13,273 nucleotides of DNA from Oscillospiraceae bacterium. GTDB lineage: Bacteria > Bacillota > Clostridia > Oscillospirales > Oscillospiraceae. Each line of letters opens with the position of its first letter. Position 1 is the stretch's first letter. The notes beneath the pieces were generated by a model. It did not search any database. It worked only from the letters and a program-made list of their open reading frames with translations, and had not been told where the DNA came from. The translations under genes were made by a program, and so were the position numbers. The stretch is from the NCBI GenBank assembly GCA_031255955.1, contig JAIRRO010000133.1, forward strand, positions 1 through 13,273. Direction: 5' to 3'. Shown in pieces: positions 6,459-13,273 of the stretch.

Positions 6459-6468
6459 TAAGGGTGAT
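6459..6468 (+). promoter_or_regulatory. Ribosome-binding site ahead of an unclear glycosyltransferase start
   Basis: TAAGGGTGAT pairs with the 16S 3' end through GGTGAT. It is about 9 nt (measured from GGG) before an in-frame ATA at 6474, 27 nt from CTG 6492 and 39 nt from TTG 6504. The nearby ATG 6467 opens only a 7-codon frame ending at 6490. Confidence 0.5.
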
Positions 6469-6503
6469 GCGTAATAAACGGCTTTCCTAATCTGACATAT
6501 GTT

Positions 6504-8417
6504 TTGACGGCGCTGACCATAGCGGGCATCGGCGGCTTTTTTGTGCTGTATTTCAGGGCGGACGCGCCGCGCCGAGGGACGACGGAGTGGATCGACCGCA
6601 TTATGAACCGTCCGCGCTTTGCTTTTGAATTTATTTCCCACCCGATGGAGCGGCGAGACGCGATTCCGCTTGCGATAATTCTTGTGGTGTTTTCCGTTGT
6701 ATCCTTCTTCAAGCTGGGGGATTTCACAGCGCCGCAGACGTTTTACAGATTCACAGCCGACGCGCCGAGCGTGACGGCGGAGCTTCCGAAAACAGAGCGC
6801 GTGACAAAAATAATGTTTTATACAGGTATGTACACGGGCGCATACGAGCTTTTATACTCGCAGGACGGCGAGAACTGGACGCGCGTCCGCGGGAGCATTG
6901 AGAGCAAGACGCCGATGGAGCAAACGCACGCCGATTTGTTCAAATGGCGCACCGCCGACTGGAGCATCGACGACACGGAAACCGGCTTTACGGCGAAATA
7001 TATTCGCCTTGAAGCCGTGAAAATGGAAACCGCGCGAAAAATGCTTGAGCTGGGTGAGCTTGTCGTTTTCGGCAGCGACGGGCGCCGGATCGCCGTTACG
7101 GGGCTGCCGCGGGAGCTTACGGACGAGCCGGAGCTTACGCCGGAGCGCGCATCGTATATGAACAGCATGTATTTTGATGAAATCTATCACGGACGCGCGG
7201 CGTTTGAGACGGTGCGCGGGGAATATCCCTATGAAACCGTGCATCCGCCACTCGGCAAGACGATTATCACCATCGGCGTGGAGCTGTTCGGTATGACGCC
7301 GTTCGGTTGGCGGTGCATGGGGACGCTGTTCGGCGTCGCGATGCTTGCTGTTTTATATGTCATGTTAAAAAATATGTTCGGCAAGCGCTTTGTCGCCGTA
7401 TGCGGGACGTTGCTGCTGGCGTTTGATTTTATGCGCTTCACGCAGACGCGAATCGCGACGGTGGATACCTACGCCGTGTTTTTCATAATGCTATCATACC
7501 TGTTTATGTACAGATATTTATCGGCGCGCATTGACCCCGCGCGGCGCGGCTCGCTGCGTCGGGCGTTTCGCCCGCTGGCGCTCTCGGGGCTGTTTTTCGG
7601 CATCGGCGCAGCGTGTAAATGGATTGTGATTTATGCCGGGGCGGGGCTGTTCGTGATGTTTGCGATGAAGCTGATATACGATTACAAGCAGTGGGCGCAG
7701 GACGGCGAGCCGGGCGGATATTCGGGTGTTATCATAAAAACGCTTGCGGCGGCGGCGCTGTTTTTCCTTGTCGTCCCGTCGATAATTTATTGCCTCAGTT
7801 ATATCCCGTTTGGAACGGGAAAGGGCATGACGGTTCGCGGCGGGATGCTGTGGGATCCTGAGTATTACAAGATGATTTGGCGCGTGCAGGTGAATACGTT
7901 CAATTATCACAGCAAGGGCGTCCTTGACGCGACGCATCCGTATTCCTCGTGGTGGTATCAATGGGTGGTTAACGCGCGTCCTATCCTTTATTATTTGGAT
8001 GTTATGCCCGCCGGATTAAAATCCTCCTTCGCGGCGTTCGGCAACCCCGTTATCTGGTGGGGCGGCGGCGCGGCAATCTGCGTGATGACATACCGCGTTA
8101 TACGGTATCGGGACACGCGCGCGTTTTTGATTGTCCTTGGGCTGTTATCGCAGCTGGTGCCGTGGATGTTCGTTAAGCGAATTGTGTTCGCGTATCACTA
8201 TTTCCCGTCCACGGTGTTTCTTGTCCTTGCGCTCTCACATATGATGAATACATTCTCAGAGCGATGGGAGGCTGCGGGGCGGCGCGTCGCCGCCGAGCTT
8301 ACGGCATATGCGGGCGTTCTTTTCGCGCTGTTTTATCCGGCGATTTCGGGTATGCCCGCGCCGGTGACATATTTCAGGAAGGTGCTGAAGTGGTTCCCGG
8401 ACAGCTGGCCGTTTTGA
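6504..8417 (+). CDS. GT39/PMT-family membrane glycosyltransferase with discoidin-like insert
   Basis: The protein has at least 637 residues. It resembles bacterial protein O-mannosyltransferases (dolichyl/polyprenyl-phosphate-mannose: protein mannosyltransferase, GT39, GT-C fold). The first large extracytoplasmic loop ends in MYFDEIYHGR with the catalytic-type Asp-Glu pair at 225-226, followed by HPPLGK at 247-252, both typical of PMTs. Some ten further hydrophobic segments extend to the C-terminus. Between an early membrane segment (52-68) and the DE motif, residues about 75-195 look like an F5/8-type C (discoidin) carbohydrate-binding domain (YTGAYELLYSQDGENW, KYIRLEAVK, LGELVVFG). The coordinate is the TTG at 6504, but translation probably begins upstream: codons back to 6474 extend the first hydrophobic helix to a full membrane span, and GGTGAT at 6463-6468 is well placed for an ATA start at 6474. 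It runs alone between a strong promoter and a strong terminator. Substrate is unknown. Confidence 0.87.
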   Translation: MTALTIAGIGGFFVLYFRADAPRRGTTEWIDRIMNRPRFAFEFISHPMERRDAIPLAIILVVFSVVSFFKLGDFTAPQTFYRFTADAPSVTAELPKTERVTKIMFYTGMYTGAYELLYSQDGENWTRVRGSIESKTPMEQTHADLFKWRTADWSIDDTETGFTAKYIRLEAVKMETARKMLELGELVVFGSDGRRIAVTGLPRELTDEPELTPERASYMNSMYFDEIYHGRAAFETVRGEYPYETVHPPLGKTIITIGVELFGMTPFGWRCMGTLFGVAMLAVLYVMLKNMFGKRFVAVCGTLLLAFDFMRFTQTRIATVDTYAVFFIMLSYLFMYRYLSARIDPARRGSLRRAFRPLALSGLFFGIGAACKWIVIYAGAGLFVMFAMKLIYDYKQWAQDGEPGGYSGVIIKTLAAAALFFLVVPSIIYCLSYIPFGTGKGMTVRGGMLWDPEYYKMIWRVQVNTFNYHSKGVLDATHPYSSWWYQWVVNARPILYYLDVMPAGLKSSFAAFGNPVIWWGGGAAICVMTYRVIRYRDTRAFLIVLGLLSQLVPWMFVKRIVFAYHYFPSTVFLVLALSHMMNTFSERWEAAGRRVAAELTAYAGVLFALFYPAISGMPAPVTYFRKVLKWFPDSWPF

Positions 8418-8445
8418 TGATCATTTCATTTCAAGCAATCATTAT

Positions 8446-8484
8446 GTAAAATGCCGCGCGGTACAAAGCCGCGCGGCATTTTAC
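8446..8484. terminator. Bidirectional intrinsic terminator with perfect 16-bp stem
   Basis: GTAAAATGCCGCGCGG (8446-8461), a 7-nt loop, and its exact complement (8469-8484) form a very stable hairpin. The AAAA on the left arm and TTTT on the right arm give a U-run on either strand. It lies between the convergent glycosyltransferase and M23 genes, ending 3 bp beyond the M23 stop codon, and should stop transcription from both sides. Confidence 0.9.
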
Positions 8485-8487
8485 TGT

Positions 8488-9324
8488 TTACGGAATATAT
8501 TTCTGCGGGTCTACGCTCTCACCGTCAAGCTCCATCGCGAAATGCAGATGAGTCACCTCTCCGGATTCCGCGAGCGCCGTGGTGCCGACAGCCCCGACGA
8601 CCGCGCCGAGCGATACCTTGTCGCCCACCTTCACGGCAGGTTCGGAGGCTAAGTTGGCGTATATCGAGCGCAGTCCGAAGCCATGGTCGATAATCACCAT
8701 TGTGCCCAGCATATCGTCCCTCGTTATTTCCGAAACGCTGCCGTCGCATACGGCTTGAACCTTCGCCCCCAGAGCGCCCGCGATGTCAATTCCCGCGTGC
8801 GTGCGCCAGTCGCCCAAGGTGCGGCTGTATACAAGCGCGTCCACGGAATATTCCATCGTTATCTCCCCGGCAATGGGGCGCGCGAAGATTAAATCGGATA
8901 TTTTTTTCGCGGAGTTGCCTCCGTGCTCGCTCGTCGGAGGCTCCGTTTCGGGCTTAACTGCGGGCAAAGGCTCCGGCTCCGGCTCGTCCTCCGCCGTTGC
9001 CGGCATGGCTGTCGCCTCAAGCTCCGCCGCCTCGTCGGGAGGGGGTTCGCCCTCGGCTTCAAGCAAGGCGCCCTTATCGGGAAGCTCCGGCGTCGGGTCA
9101 TAAGGCTCTAAATCCGTGTGCCATTCCGGTTCCCACTCGGGCTGCGGCGTTATGGCGCCGGGCAGGGAATAATCCACATAGCTCCCGCTCTGCGAGCCGC
9201 GGGGAAGGATGAGCGTCCAAGCGGACACACCAATCACCGCGACGCAGGCAAGCAGGACTATGTAAAAGCCCCGACCTGCCATAAATCCGCTGATTTTTTG
9301 TGCAAGGGTTTTCTTTTCTCGCAT
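8488..9324 (-). CDS. SpoIIQ-like M23/LytM peptidase-domain membrane protein
   Basis: This 278-residue protein has a short cytoplasmic N-terminus, one membrane segment (about 20-38), a Pro/Glu-rich acidic linker (about 60-133) and a C-terminal LytM (peptidase M23) domain. The domain keeps the zinc-binding residues H176 and D180 (THAGID) and H259-L-H261 (HLHF), with a further conserved His at 214 (IDHGFGL). The layout and the VYSRTLGDWRTHAGIDI segment resemble SpoIIQ of spore-formers, the forespore protein that pairs across the septum with SpoIIIAH during engulfment; clostridial SpoIIQ, unlike the B. subtilis one, has an intact metal site, as here. The start ATG 9324 is set by GGAGG at 9332-9336, 7 nt upstream; an in-frame extension to 9471 runs through the promoter. 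The gene has a sigma-F-like promoter. A general LytM cell-wall endopeptidase is the alternative. Confidence 0.9.
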   Translation of the reverse strand: MREKKTLAQKISGFMAGRGFYIVLLACVAVIGVSAWTLILPRGSQSGSYVDYSLPGAITPQPEWEPEWHTDLEPYDPTPELPDKGALLEAEGEPPPDEAAELEATAMPATAEDEPEPEPLPAVKPETEPPTSEHGGNSAKKISDLIFARPIAGEITMEYSVDALVYSRTLGDWRTHAGIDIAGALGAKVQAVCDGSVSEITRDDMLGTMVIIDHGFGLRSIYANLASEPAVKVGDKVSLGAVVGAVGTTALAESGEVTHLHFAMELDGESVDPQKYIP

Positions 9325-9331
9325 TTGATTT

Positions 9332-9336
9332 CCTCC
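9332..9336 (-). promoter_or_regulatory. Shine-Dalgarno of the M23 gene
   Basis: GGAGG on the minus strand stands 7 nt before ATG 9324 and selects this start over the longer in-frame options. Confidence 0.8.
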
Positions 9337-9410
9337 GATACTGATTCTCTTGTCTTGCGCGTGCCATCCGTTTGCGGGTCGGCGATACCCGCGACGTTGG
9401 CTTTCGCGTG

Positions 9411-9440
9411 TATTTTTACCCGGCAGCGGATTTTTTATAC
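9411..9440 (-). promoter_or_regulatory. Sigma-F-like sporulation promoter of the M23 gene
   Basis: On the minus strand GTATA (9436-9440) and GGTAAAAATA (9411-9420) are 15 bp apart. These match every position of the B. subtilis sigma-F consensus as I recall it (GYWTA, about 14-16 bp, GGNRANANTW). spoIIQ is a sigma-F target in B. subtilis, so promoter and gene support each other. Transcription would begin near 9404, leaving a leader of about 80 nt. No good vegetative promoter is visible for this gene. Confidence 0.6.
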
Positions 9441-9443
9441 AAT

Positions 9444-9473
9444 TAAATCTCAAATATTTTCTAAATCTCAAAT
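9444..9473. repeat. Two 12-bp direct repeats, 18-bp period, in a divergent promoter region
   Basis: TAAATCTCAAAT occurs at 9444-9455 and exactly again at 9462-9473. The pair lies just upstream of the left-facing sigma-F-like -35 and about 40-65 bp upstream of the right-facing SDR -35, so it could bind a regulator of either gene. A related copy, AATCTCAAATTT, occurs at the deacetylase promoter. Confidence 0.7.
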
Positions 9474-9510
9474 TTTTTCCGCGTGACGCGTTTTCGGCGT
9501 CCGCGCGGCG

Positions 9511-9539
9511 TTGAGTTTTCTTTTTCGGCGTGATATAAT
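9511..9539 (+). promoter_or_regulatory. Extended -10 sigma-A promoter of the SDR-polC unit
   Basis: TTGAGT (9511-9516) and a perfect TATAAT (9534-9539) are 17 bp apart, and TGA directly before the -10 makes it an extended TGnTATAAT element. Transcription should begin near 9546, with AAAGGGG at 9561-9567 as ribosome-binding site for the ATG at 9578. Confidence 0.82.
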
Positions 9540-9577
9540 AGCGCAGCTCAAAAAACTTTGAAAGGGGTATTTACACA

Positions 9578-10414
9578 ATGTCAGGTCAGCTTAAAGGTAA
9601 AACAGCGCTTATAACAGGCGGAGGTTCCGGAATCGGCGCGGCAATCGCAATCCGTTATGTCGCGGAGGGCGCGAAGGTCGTAATCACGGGTCGCCGCGCG
9701 AACGCTCTGGAGGAAACCGTGAAGGCGTGCCCGGCGGGCAGCGTTCTTCCGTTCGCCGGAGACGTTATGAAGCCGGAGGACTGCGCAAAAATGATCGATG
9801 CCACCGCCGAATTCGGTGGCGGCAAAATCGACATCCTCGTAAACAACGCAGGTATAGACGCGCCCGCCGGTTCCATTGCGGATTTGGATCCCGAGGCGTT
9901 TAGGCGCATCCTCGAAACAAATCTGTTCGGCACTTTCTACACCATGCACTATGCCATTCCAAAATTCATCGCGCAGGGCGGGGGAGTTATCGTCAATGTG
10001 GCAAGCCTTGCGGCGCTGCGCTGCCCGCCGGCGCTGCCCGCGTACATCGCATCAAAGCACGGCATCGTCGGACTCACGCAGTCGGCTGCCAACGATTACG
10101 GCAAGTATAAAATCCGCGCGAATGTCATCTGCCCCGGCGCGACGGCGACGCCCATGCTGGTAAACTCAATGAAGTCCCTTGCGGAGGCAAAGGGCACGGA
10201 TGAGAACGGCGCGCTGGCGTTTTTGACGCGGTATATGCCGCTTCAGCGCGCGGCGCAGCCGGAGGAAATCGCGGGAGCCGCCGTATTCTTCGCAAGCGAC
10301 GACTCAAGCTACATAACGGGCGCTGTGCTGCCCATAGAGGGCGGCGCCTGCGTCGTCGATCCGGCAGGCTCCAGCACCTCTGACGCCGGACAGGCTTGGG
10401 GCGGCGCGAAATAA
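9578..10414 (+). CDS. SDR family NAD(P)-dependent oxidoreductase
   Basis: This 278-residue classical short-chain dehydrogenase/reductase contains all hallmarks: the dinucleotide-binding TGGGSGIG at 13-20, D62 in the adenine pocket, NNAG at 89-92, and the catalytic tetrad N115, S143, Y156, K160 (YIASK). Arg39-Arg40 after the second strand favours NADP(H) over NAD(H). PG at the CPGATATPM segment and the C-terminal YITGAVLPIEGG are the usual substrate-loop and end motifs. Length is slightly above the typical 250 because of a Ser/Gly/Ala-rich tail after GGACVVDP. The substrate cannot be deduced: candidates include FabG-like ketoacyl, sugar or steroid-type alcohol dehydrogenases. AGGGG at 9563-9567 precedes the ATG by 10 nt. 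It shares its strong promoter with polC, which starts 10 nt after its stop. Confidence 0.95.
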   Translation: MSGQLKGKTALITGGGSGIGAAIAIRYVAEGAKVVITGRRANALEETVKACPAGSVLPFAGDVMKPEDCAKMIDATAEFGGGKIDILVNNAGIDAPAGSIADLDPEAFRRILETNLFGTFYTMHYAIPKFIAQGGGVIVNVASLAALRCPPALPAYIASKHGIVGLTQSAANDYGKYKIRANVICPGATATPMLVNSMKSLAEAKGTDENGALAFLTRYMPLQRAAQPEEIAGAAVFFASDDSSYITGAVLPIEGGACVVDPAGSSTSDAGQAWGGAK

Positions 10415-10424
10415 GCGACGCACG

Positions 10425-13273
10425 ATGAATAAAACCCCGCTTGTAGAGGTTTTTCCGGAGCTTAGGGACGCGGAGCTTCCGCGTCCCTTCACCTCCGCGT
10501 TTGTGACCTCCGTAAAGCTCGACCGCTCCAAAACGCGCCTTGAGATCGCCGCGGAATTTGAAGAAGCCCCGTCGCACGACGAGCTTGCCGCCGTCGAAAA
10601 AAAGCTTAGTGCCGCGCTGGGACTCTCCCAAGTGACGCTCACGCAGCCTATTCCGGCGGAGGCGACGCCGACGGTAGCAGCAGCAACGACAATATCAACT
10701 CCGGCATCGCCGACACCACCGCCAGTAAAAAAATCATCCGCCGCGAAGAAAAGCGCGCAGCCCTCCGGGAGCGTCATTATGGGGCGCGCGCCGACAGGCT
10801 CACTCACCGCGATGAGCGATATTGATATCAATCTCGGGCAGGTCACGATAGAGGGGTGCGTGTTCTCTTCCAACAGCCGCACGGTGAAAAACGGCACGGC
10901 GTGGGTACTCAGCTTTGATATCACGGACAACACAGGCTCGCTGCACGTATCCAAATTTATGCGCGGAGATGACGCCCGCCACGTGACGGATAATATCCGC
11001 ACCGGAATGTATCTTCGGGTTTCGGGCAAGCTGTTTCTAGACCGGTATGAAAACAATGACACAGTGCTGGACCCCGTGAATATCGCCGTCGTGGACGCGC
11101 CCGAAAAGCGCTATGACAACGCTCCGGAAAAGCGCGTCGAGCTGCATTTGCACACAAAAATGTCCGCGATGGATGCCCTGACAGACACGGCGGAGGTCAT
11201 AAAACGCGCCGCCGAATGGGGACATACCGCGCTTGCGATTACAGATCACGGCGTGGCGCAGAGCTTCCCGGACGCCGCGCACGCCGCGGAAGCCGCCGGG
11301 GATATGAAAATCATCTATGGCGTCGAGGGGTATTACATCAACGATGTGGACTCGCGTCCCGCCGTATACGGCGCGCCGGACGGCGCGGCGCTGCTCGACG
11401 GAGAGCTGGTTGTATTCGATATAGAAACAACAGGCTTGGATTCCTATCGCGACAAAATCACGGAGATAGCCGCCGTGACCATACACAACGGCGAAATTAT
11501 ATCGGATTTTCAAACATACGTCGATCCGGGAATGCCCATCCCCCGTGAAATTACAGAGCTTACCGGCATCACGGACGAAACAGTGAGCGGCGCCCCCGGG
11601 CAGATAGAAGCAGTCCGCGCGTTCCTTGATTATGTCGGCAACCGTCCGCTTGCGGCGCACAACGCATCCTTTGATTTGGGCTTTATTTATGAGGTCTGCT
11701 TTACAAACGGAATCCCGTTTAACAGCGCGTGTCTCGACACGCTGACACTCTCCCGCGCGATACTCCCCGATTTATACAACTACAAGCTCCCCACGGTATC
11801 AAGCGCGCTGCGCCTGCCGAAATTTGAGCATCACCACGCGCTCGCCGACGCAAAAACAACGGGGCTGATAGCGGCGGCATTCCAAAAAAACCTGAAGGGG
11901 CGCGGACTTTTATCAGTCGAAGCCATAAATAAATTTGCATACGAGGCGTCCGTCAAGCAACGGCGGCGCGTTAATCATATCATCATTCTGGCAAAAAACC
12001 GCGAGGGACTGAAAAACCTGTATCGCCTGATTACGGACAGCCATCTGGAGCATTTCAGCCGCAATCCGATAATCCCGAAAAGCCTGCTGCTAAAGCATCG
12101 CGAGGGACTGTTAATCGGCTCGGCGTGCGAAGCCGGAGAGATATTCGCGGCGATTGAGCGCGGCAACCGCTTTGAGCGGCACCGCTTGGCTGAGTTCTAT
12201 GACTATCTGGAAATTCAGCCTATTTCAAACAATTATTTTATGCTGCGCGGAGCGAAGCCGCGCGCGCGCGATGTTGAACAGCTTCGAAATTTCAACCGAT
12301 CGATTGTCGAGCTGGGGCGGGAGACGGGACGAATGGTCTGCGCGACGGGCGATGTGCACTTCCTTGACCCCGAGGACGAAATATTCAGAAAAATCCTACT
12401 GAACGCCAAGAGCTTTGAGAGCGCCTTGGAAGATCTGCCGCTGTATTTCCGCACGACAGAGGAAATGCTGGACGAATTTTCATACCTCGGCGAGGCTGCG
12501 TGCTATGAGGTCGTGGTGACGAACACGCGCGCCATCGCGGAAATGATTGAAAGCGTCAGCCCGCTGCCGCCGCCGAAAAAACTTTTTGCTCCTAAGATTG
12601 ATAACAGCGCGGAGGAATTGAAAACGCTGGTGTTCGACCGCCTGCGCGAGCTGTACGGGGAAACACCGCCGGAGCTTGTCTCCGCGCGCGTGGAAGCGGA
12701 GCTCAACGATATTCTCGGGCGCGGATACGATGTAATTTACATCACGGCGCAGCGGCTTGTACGCGACTCGCTTGATCACGGGTATCTTGTCGGCTCACGC
12801 GGGAGCGTGGGGTCGTCCTTTGTTGCGTATCTCGCGGGGATTACAGAGGTCAATTCACTACCCGCGCATTATCGCTGCCCCGCCTGCGGCAACGCGGATT
12901 TTGAGAGCGGCGCGGACTTTGGCTGCGGCGCGGATATGCCGGACAAGCTATGCCCCGTCTGCGGCGCGAAGTATGACAAAGAAGGCTTTGACATTCCGTT
13001 TGAGACATTCCTCGGCTTCGGCGGGGATAAGGTGCCGGATATCGACCTCAATTTCTCCGGCGAATATCAGGCGGCGGCGCACAAATACACGACGGAGCTT
13101 TTCGGCGCGGAGCATGTGTTCCGCGCGGGTACGATTGGCACCGTGGCAGAAAAAACCGCATTCGGATACGTAAAAAAATATCTTGAAACTGTCGGCAAAA
13201 CAGTAACGCGGGCGGAGGAAAACCGCCTTGCCAAGGGCTGCGTCGGAGTAAAACGCACGACGGGGCAGCACCC
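10425..13273 (+). CDS. polC: DNA polymerase III PolC-type, alpha subunit (3' partial)
   Basis: The frame stays open from ATG 10425 to the window end (949 codons of a family norm near 1,400), so the last third is outside. PolC is the main replicative polymerase of low-GC-type Gram-positives. Seen in order: an N-terminal domain and a Pro/Thr/Ala/Lys-rich linker (about 80-115); an OB-fold (about 138-215, VTIEGCVFSS); the PHP domain with HLHT at 241-244 and TDHG at 273-276; an inserted DEDDh 3'-5' proofreading exonuclease with DIETTGL at 332-338, HNASFD at 412-417 and HHHALAD at 469-475; the PHP remainder; and the polymerase core with YLVGSRGSVGSS at 787-798, a four-cysteine zinc site (C818, C821, C843, C846) and the catalytic-type PDIDLNF with D872 and D874. 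No Shine-Dalgarno is evident before the ATG, so expression probably relies on read-through translation from the SDR gene 10 nt upstream. Confidence 0.97.
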   Translation, partial: MNKTPLVEVFPELRDAELPRPFTSAFVTSVKLDRSKTRLEIAAEFEEAPSHDELAAVEKKLSAALGLSQVTLTQPIPAEATPTVAAATTISTPASPTPPPVKKSSAAKKSAQPSGSVIMGRAPTGSLTAMSDIDINLGQVTIEGCVFSSNSRTVKNGTAWVLSFDITDNTGSLHVSKFMRGDDARHVTDNIRTGMYLRVSGKLFLDRYENNDTVLDPVNIAVVDAPEKRYDNAPEKRVELHLHTKMSAMDALTDTAEVIKRAAEWGHTALAITDHGVAQSFPDAAHAAEAAGDMKIIYGVEGYYINDVDSRPAVYGAPDGAALLDGELVVFDIETTGLDSYRDKITEIAAVTIHNGEIISDFQTYVDPGMPIPREITELTGITDETVSGAPGQIEAVRAFLDYVGNRPLAAHNASFDLGFIYEVCFTNGIPFNSACLDTLTLSRAILPDLYNYKLPTVSSALRLPKFEHHHALADAKTTGLIAAAFQKNLKGRGLLSVEAINKFAYEASVKQRRRVNHIIILAKNREGLKNLYRLITDSHLEHFSRNPIIPKSLLLKHREGLLIGSACEAGEIFAAIERGNRFERHRLAEFYDYLEIQPISNNYFMLRGAKPRARDVEQLRNFNRSIVELGRETGRMVCATGDVHFLDPEDEIFRKILLNAKSFESALEDLPLYFRTTEEMLDEFSYLGEAACYEVVVTNTRAIAEMIESVSPLPPPKKLFAPKIDNSAEELKTLVFDRLRELYGETPPELVSARVEAELNDILGRGYDVIYITAQRLVRDSLDHGYLVGSRGSVGSSFVAYLAGITEVNSLPAHYRCPACGNADFESGADFGCGADMPDKLCPVCGAKYDKEGFDIPFETFLGFGGDKVPDIDLNFSGEYQAAAHKYTTELFGAEHVFRAGTIGTVAEKTAFGYVKKYLETVGKTVTRAEENRLAKGCVGVKRTTGQH

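Noticed and set aside
9325..9471. 49-codon N-terminal extension of the M23 protein
   Set aside because: It would be translated through the promoter and the direct repeats; ATG 9324 has an ideal GGAGG and begins right before the membrane anchor.
10304..11062. 252-codon open frame on the minus strand across the SDR-polC junction
   Set aside because: It is antisense to two confident genes and serine-rich only because of the complementary strand composition; no domain is recognisable.
1..13273. Possibility of a novel defence, mobile or biosynthetic system in the window
   Set aside because: All genes belong to recognisable housekeeping, metabolic or envelope families. I saw no recombinase, toxin-antitoxin pair, array of repeats or unexplained gene cluster.

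Overview
The window reads as ordinary chromosomal DNA of a GC-rich, endospore-forming member of the Firmicutes, most likely an uncultured-type Clostridia lineage. Three things point there: a PolC-type replicative polymerase, a SpoIIQ-like LytM protein with a sigma-F-like promoter, and a PdaB-like polysaccharide deacetylase. Coding density is very high, no gene-free stretch exceeds 300 bases (the longest, 9325-9577, is regulatory), and I see no tRNA, rRNA, insertion sequence, CRISPR or phage gene.

Layout. (1) 2-3498, plus strand: a tightly overlapped four-gene cassette holding the C-terminal part of a FAD-dependent fumarate-reductase-like flavoprotein, a DUF3048 lipoprotein, and the alpha and beta subunits of a class I [4Fe-4S] fumarate hydratase. 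(2) 3540-5497, plus strand: a consensus promoter drives ychF, which is translationally coupled to an integral-membrane DUF1624/HGSNAT-like acyltransferase. (3) 5515-6318, minus strand: a PdaB-like deacetylase whose stop codon, together with that of the convergent acyltransferase, lies inside one hairpin. (4) 6319-6503: a divergent regulatory region with a near-consensus promoter facing right, candidate promoters facing left and a 14-bp perfect palindrome. It feeds a GT39/PMT-type glycosyltransferase (to 8417) whose true start codon looks non-canonical. (5) 8446-8484: a perfect 16-bp inverted repeat serves as bidirectional terminator between the glycosyltransferase and a minus-strand SpoIIQ-like M23 protein (8488-9324). 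(6) 9325-9577: a divergent region with a sigma-F-like promoter facing left, an extended -10 promoter facing right and 12-bp direct repeats. (7) 9578-13273, plus strand: an SDR dehydrogenase followed after 10 nt by polC, which runs off the window.

Functionally the window mixes central metabolism (fumarate/malate interconversion, SDR redox), housekeeping (YchF, PolC) and cell-envelope or spore-envelope functions (acyltransferase, deacetylase, protein/glycan mannosyltransferase, LytM). I found no convincing new multi-gene system. The most interesting signals are regulatory: the sporulation-type promoter at the M23 gene, a shared 12-mer at two envelope-gene promoters, and the anomalous glycosyltransferase start.
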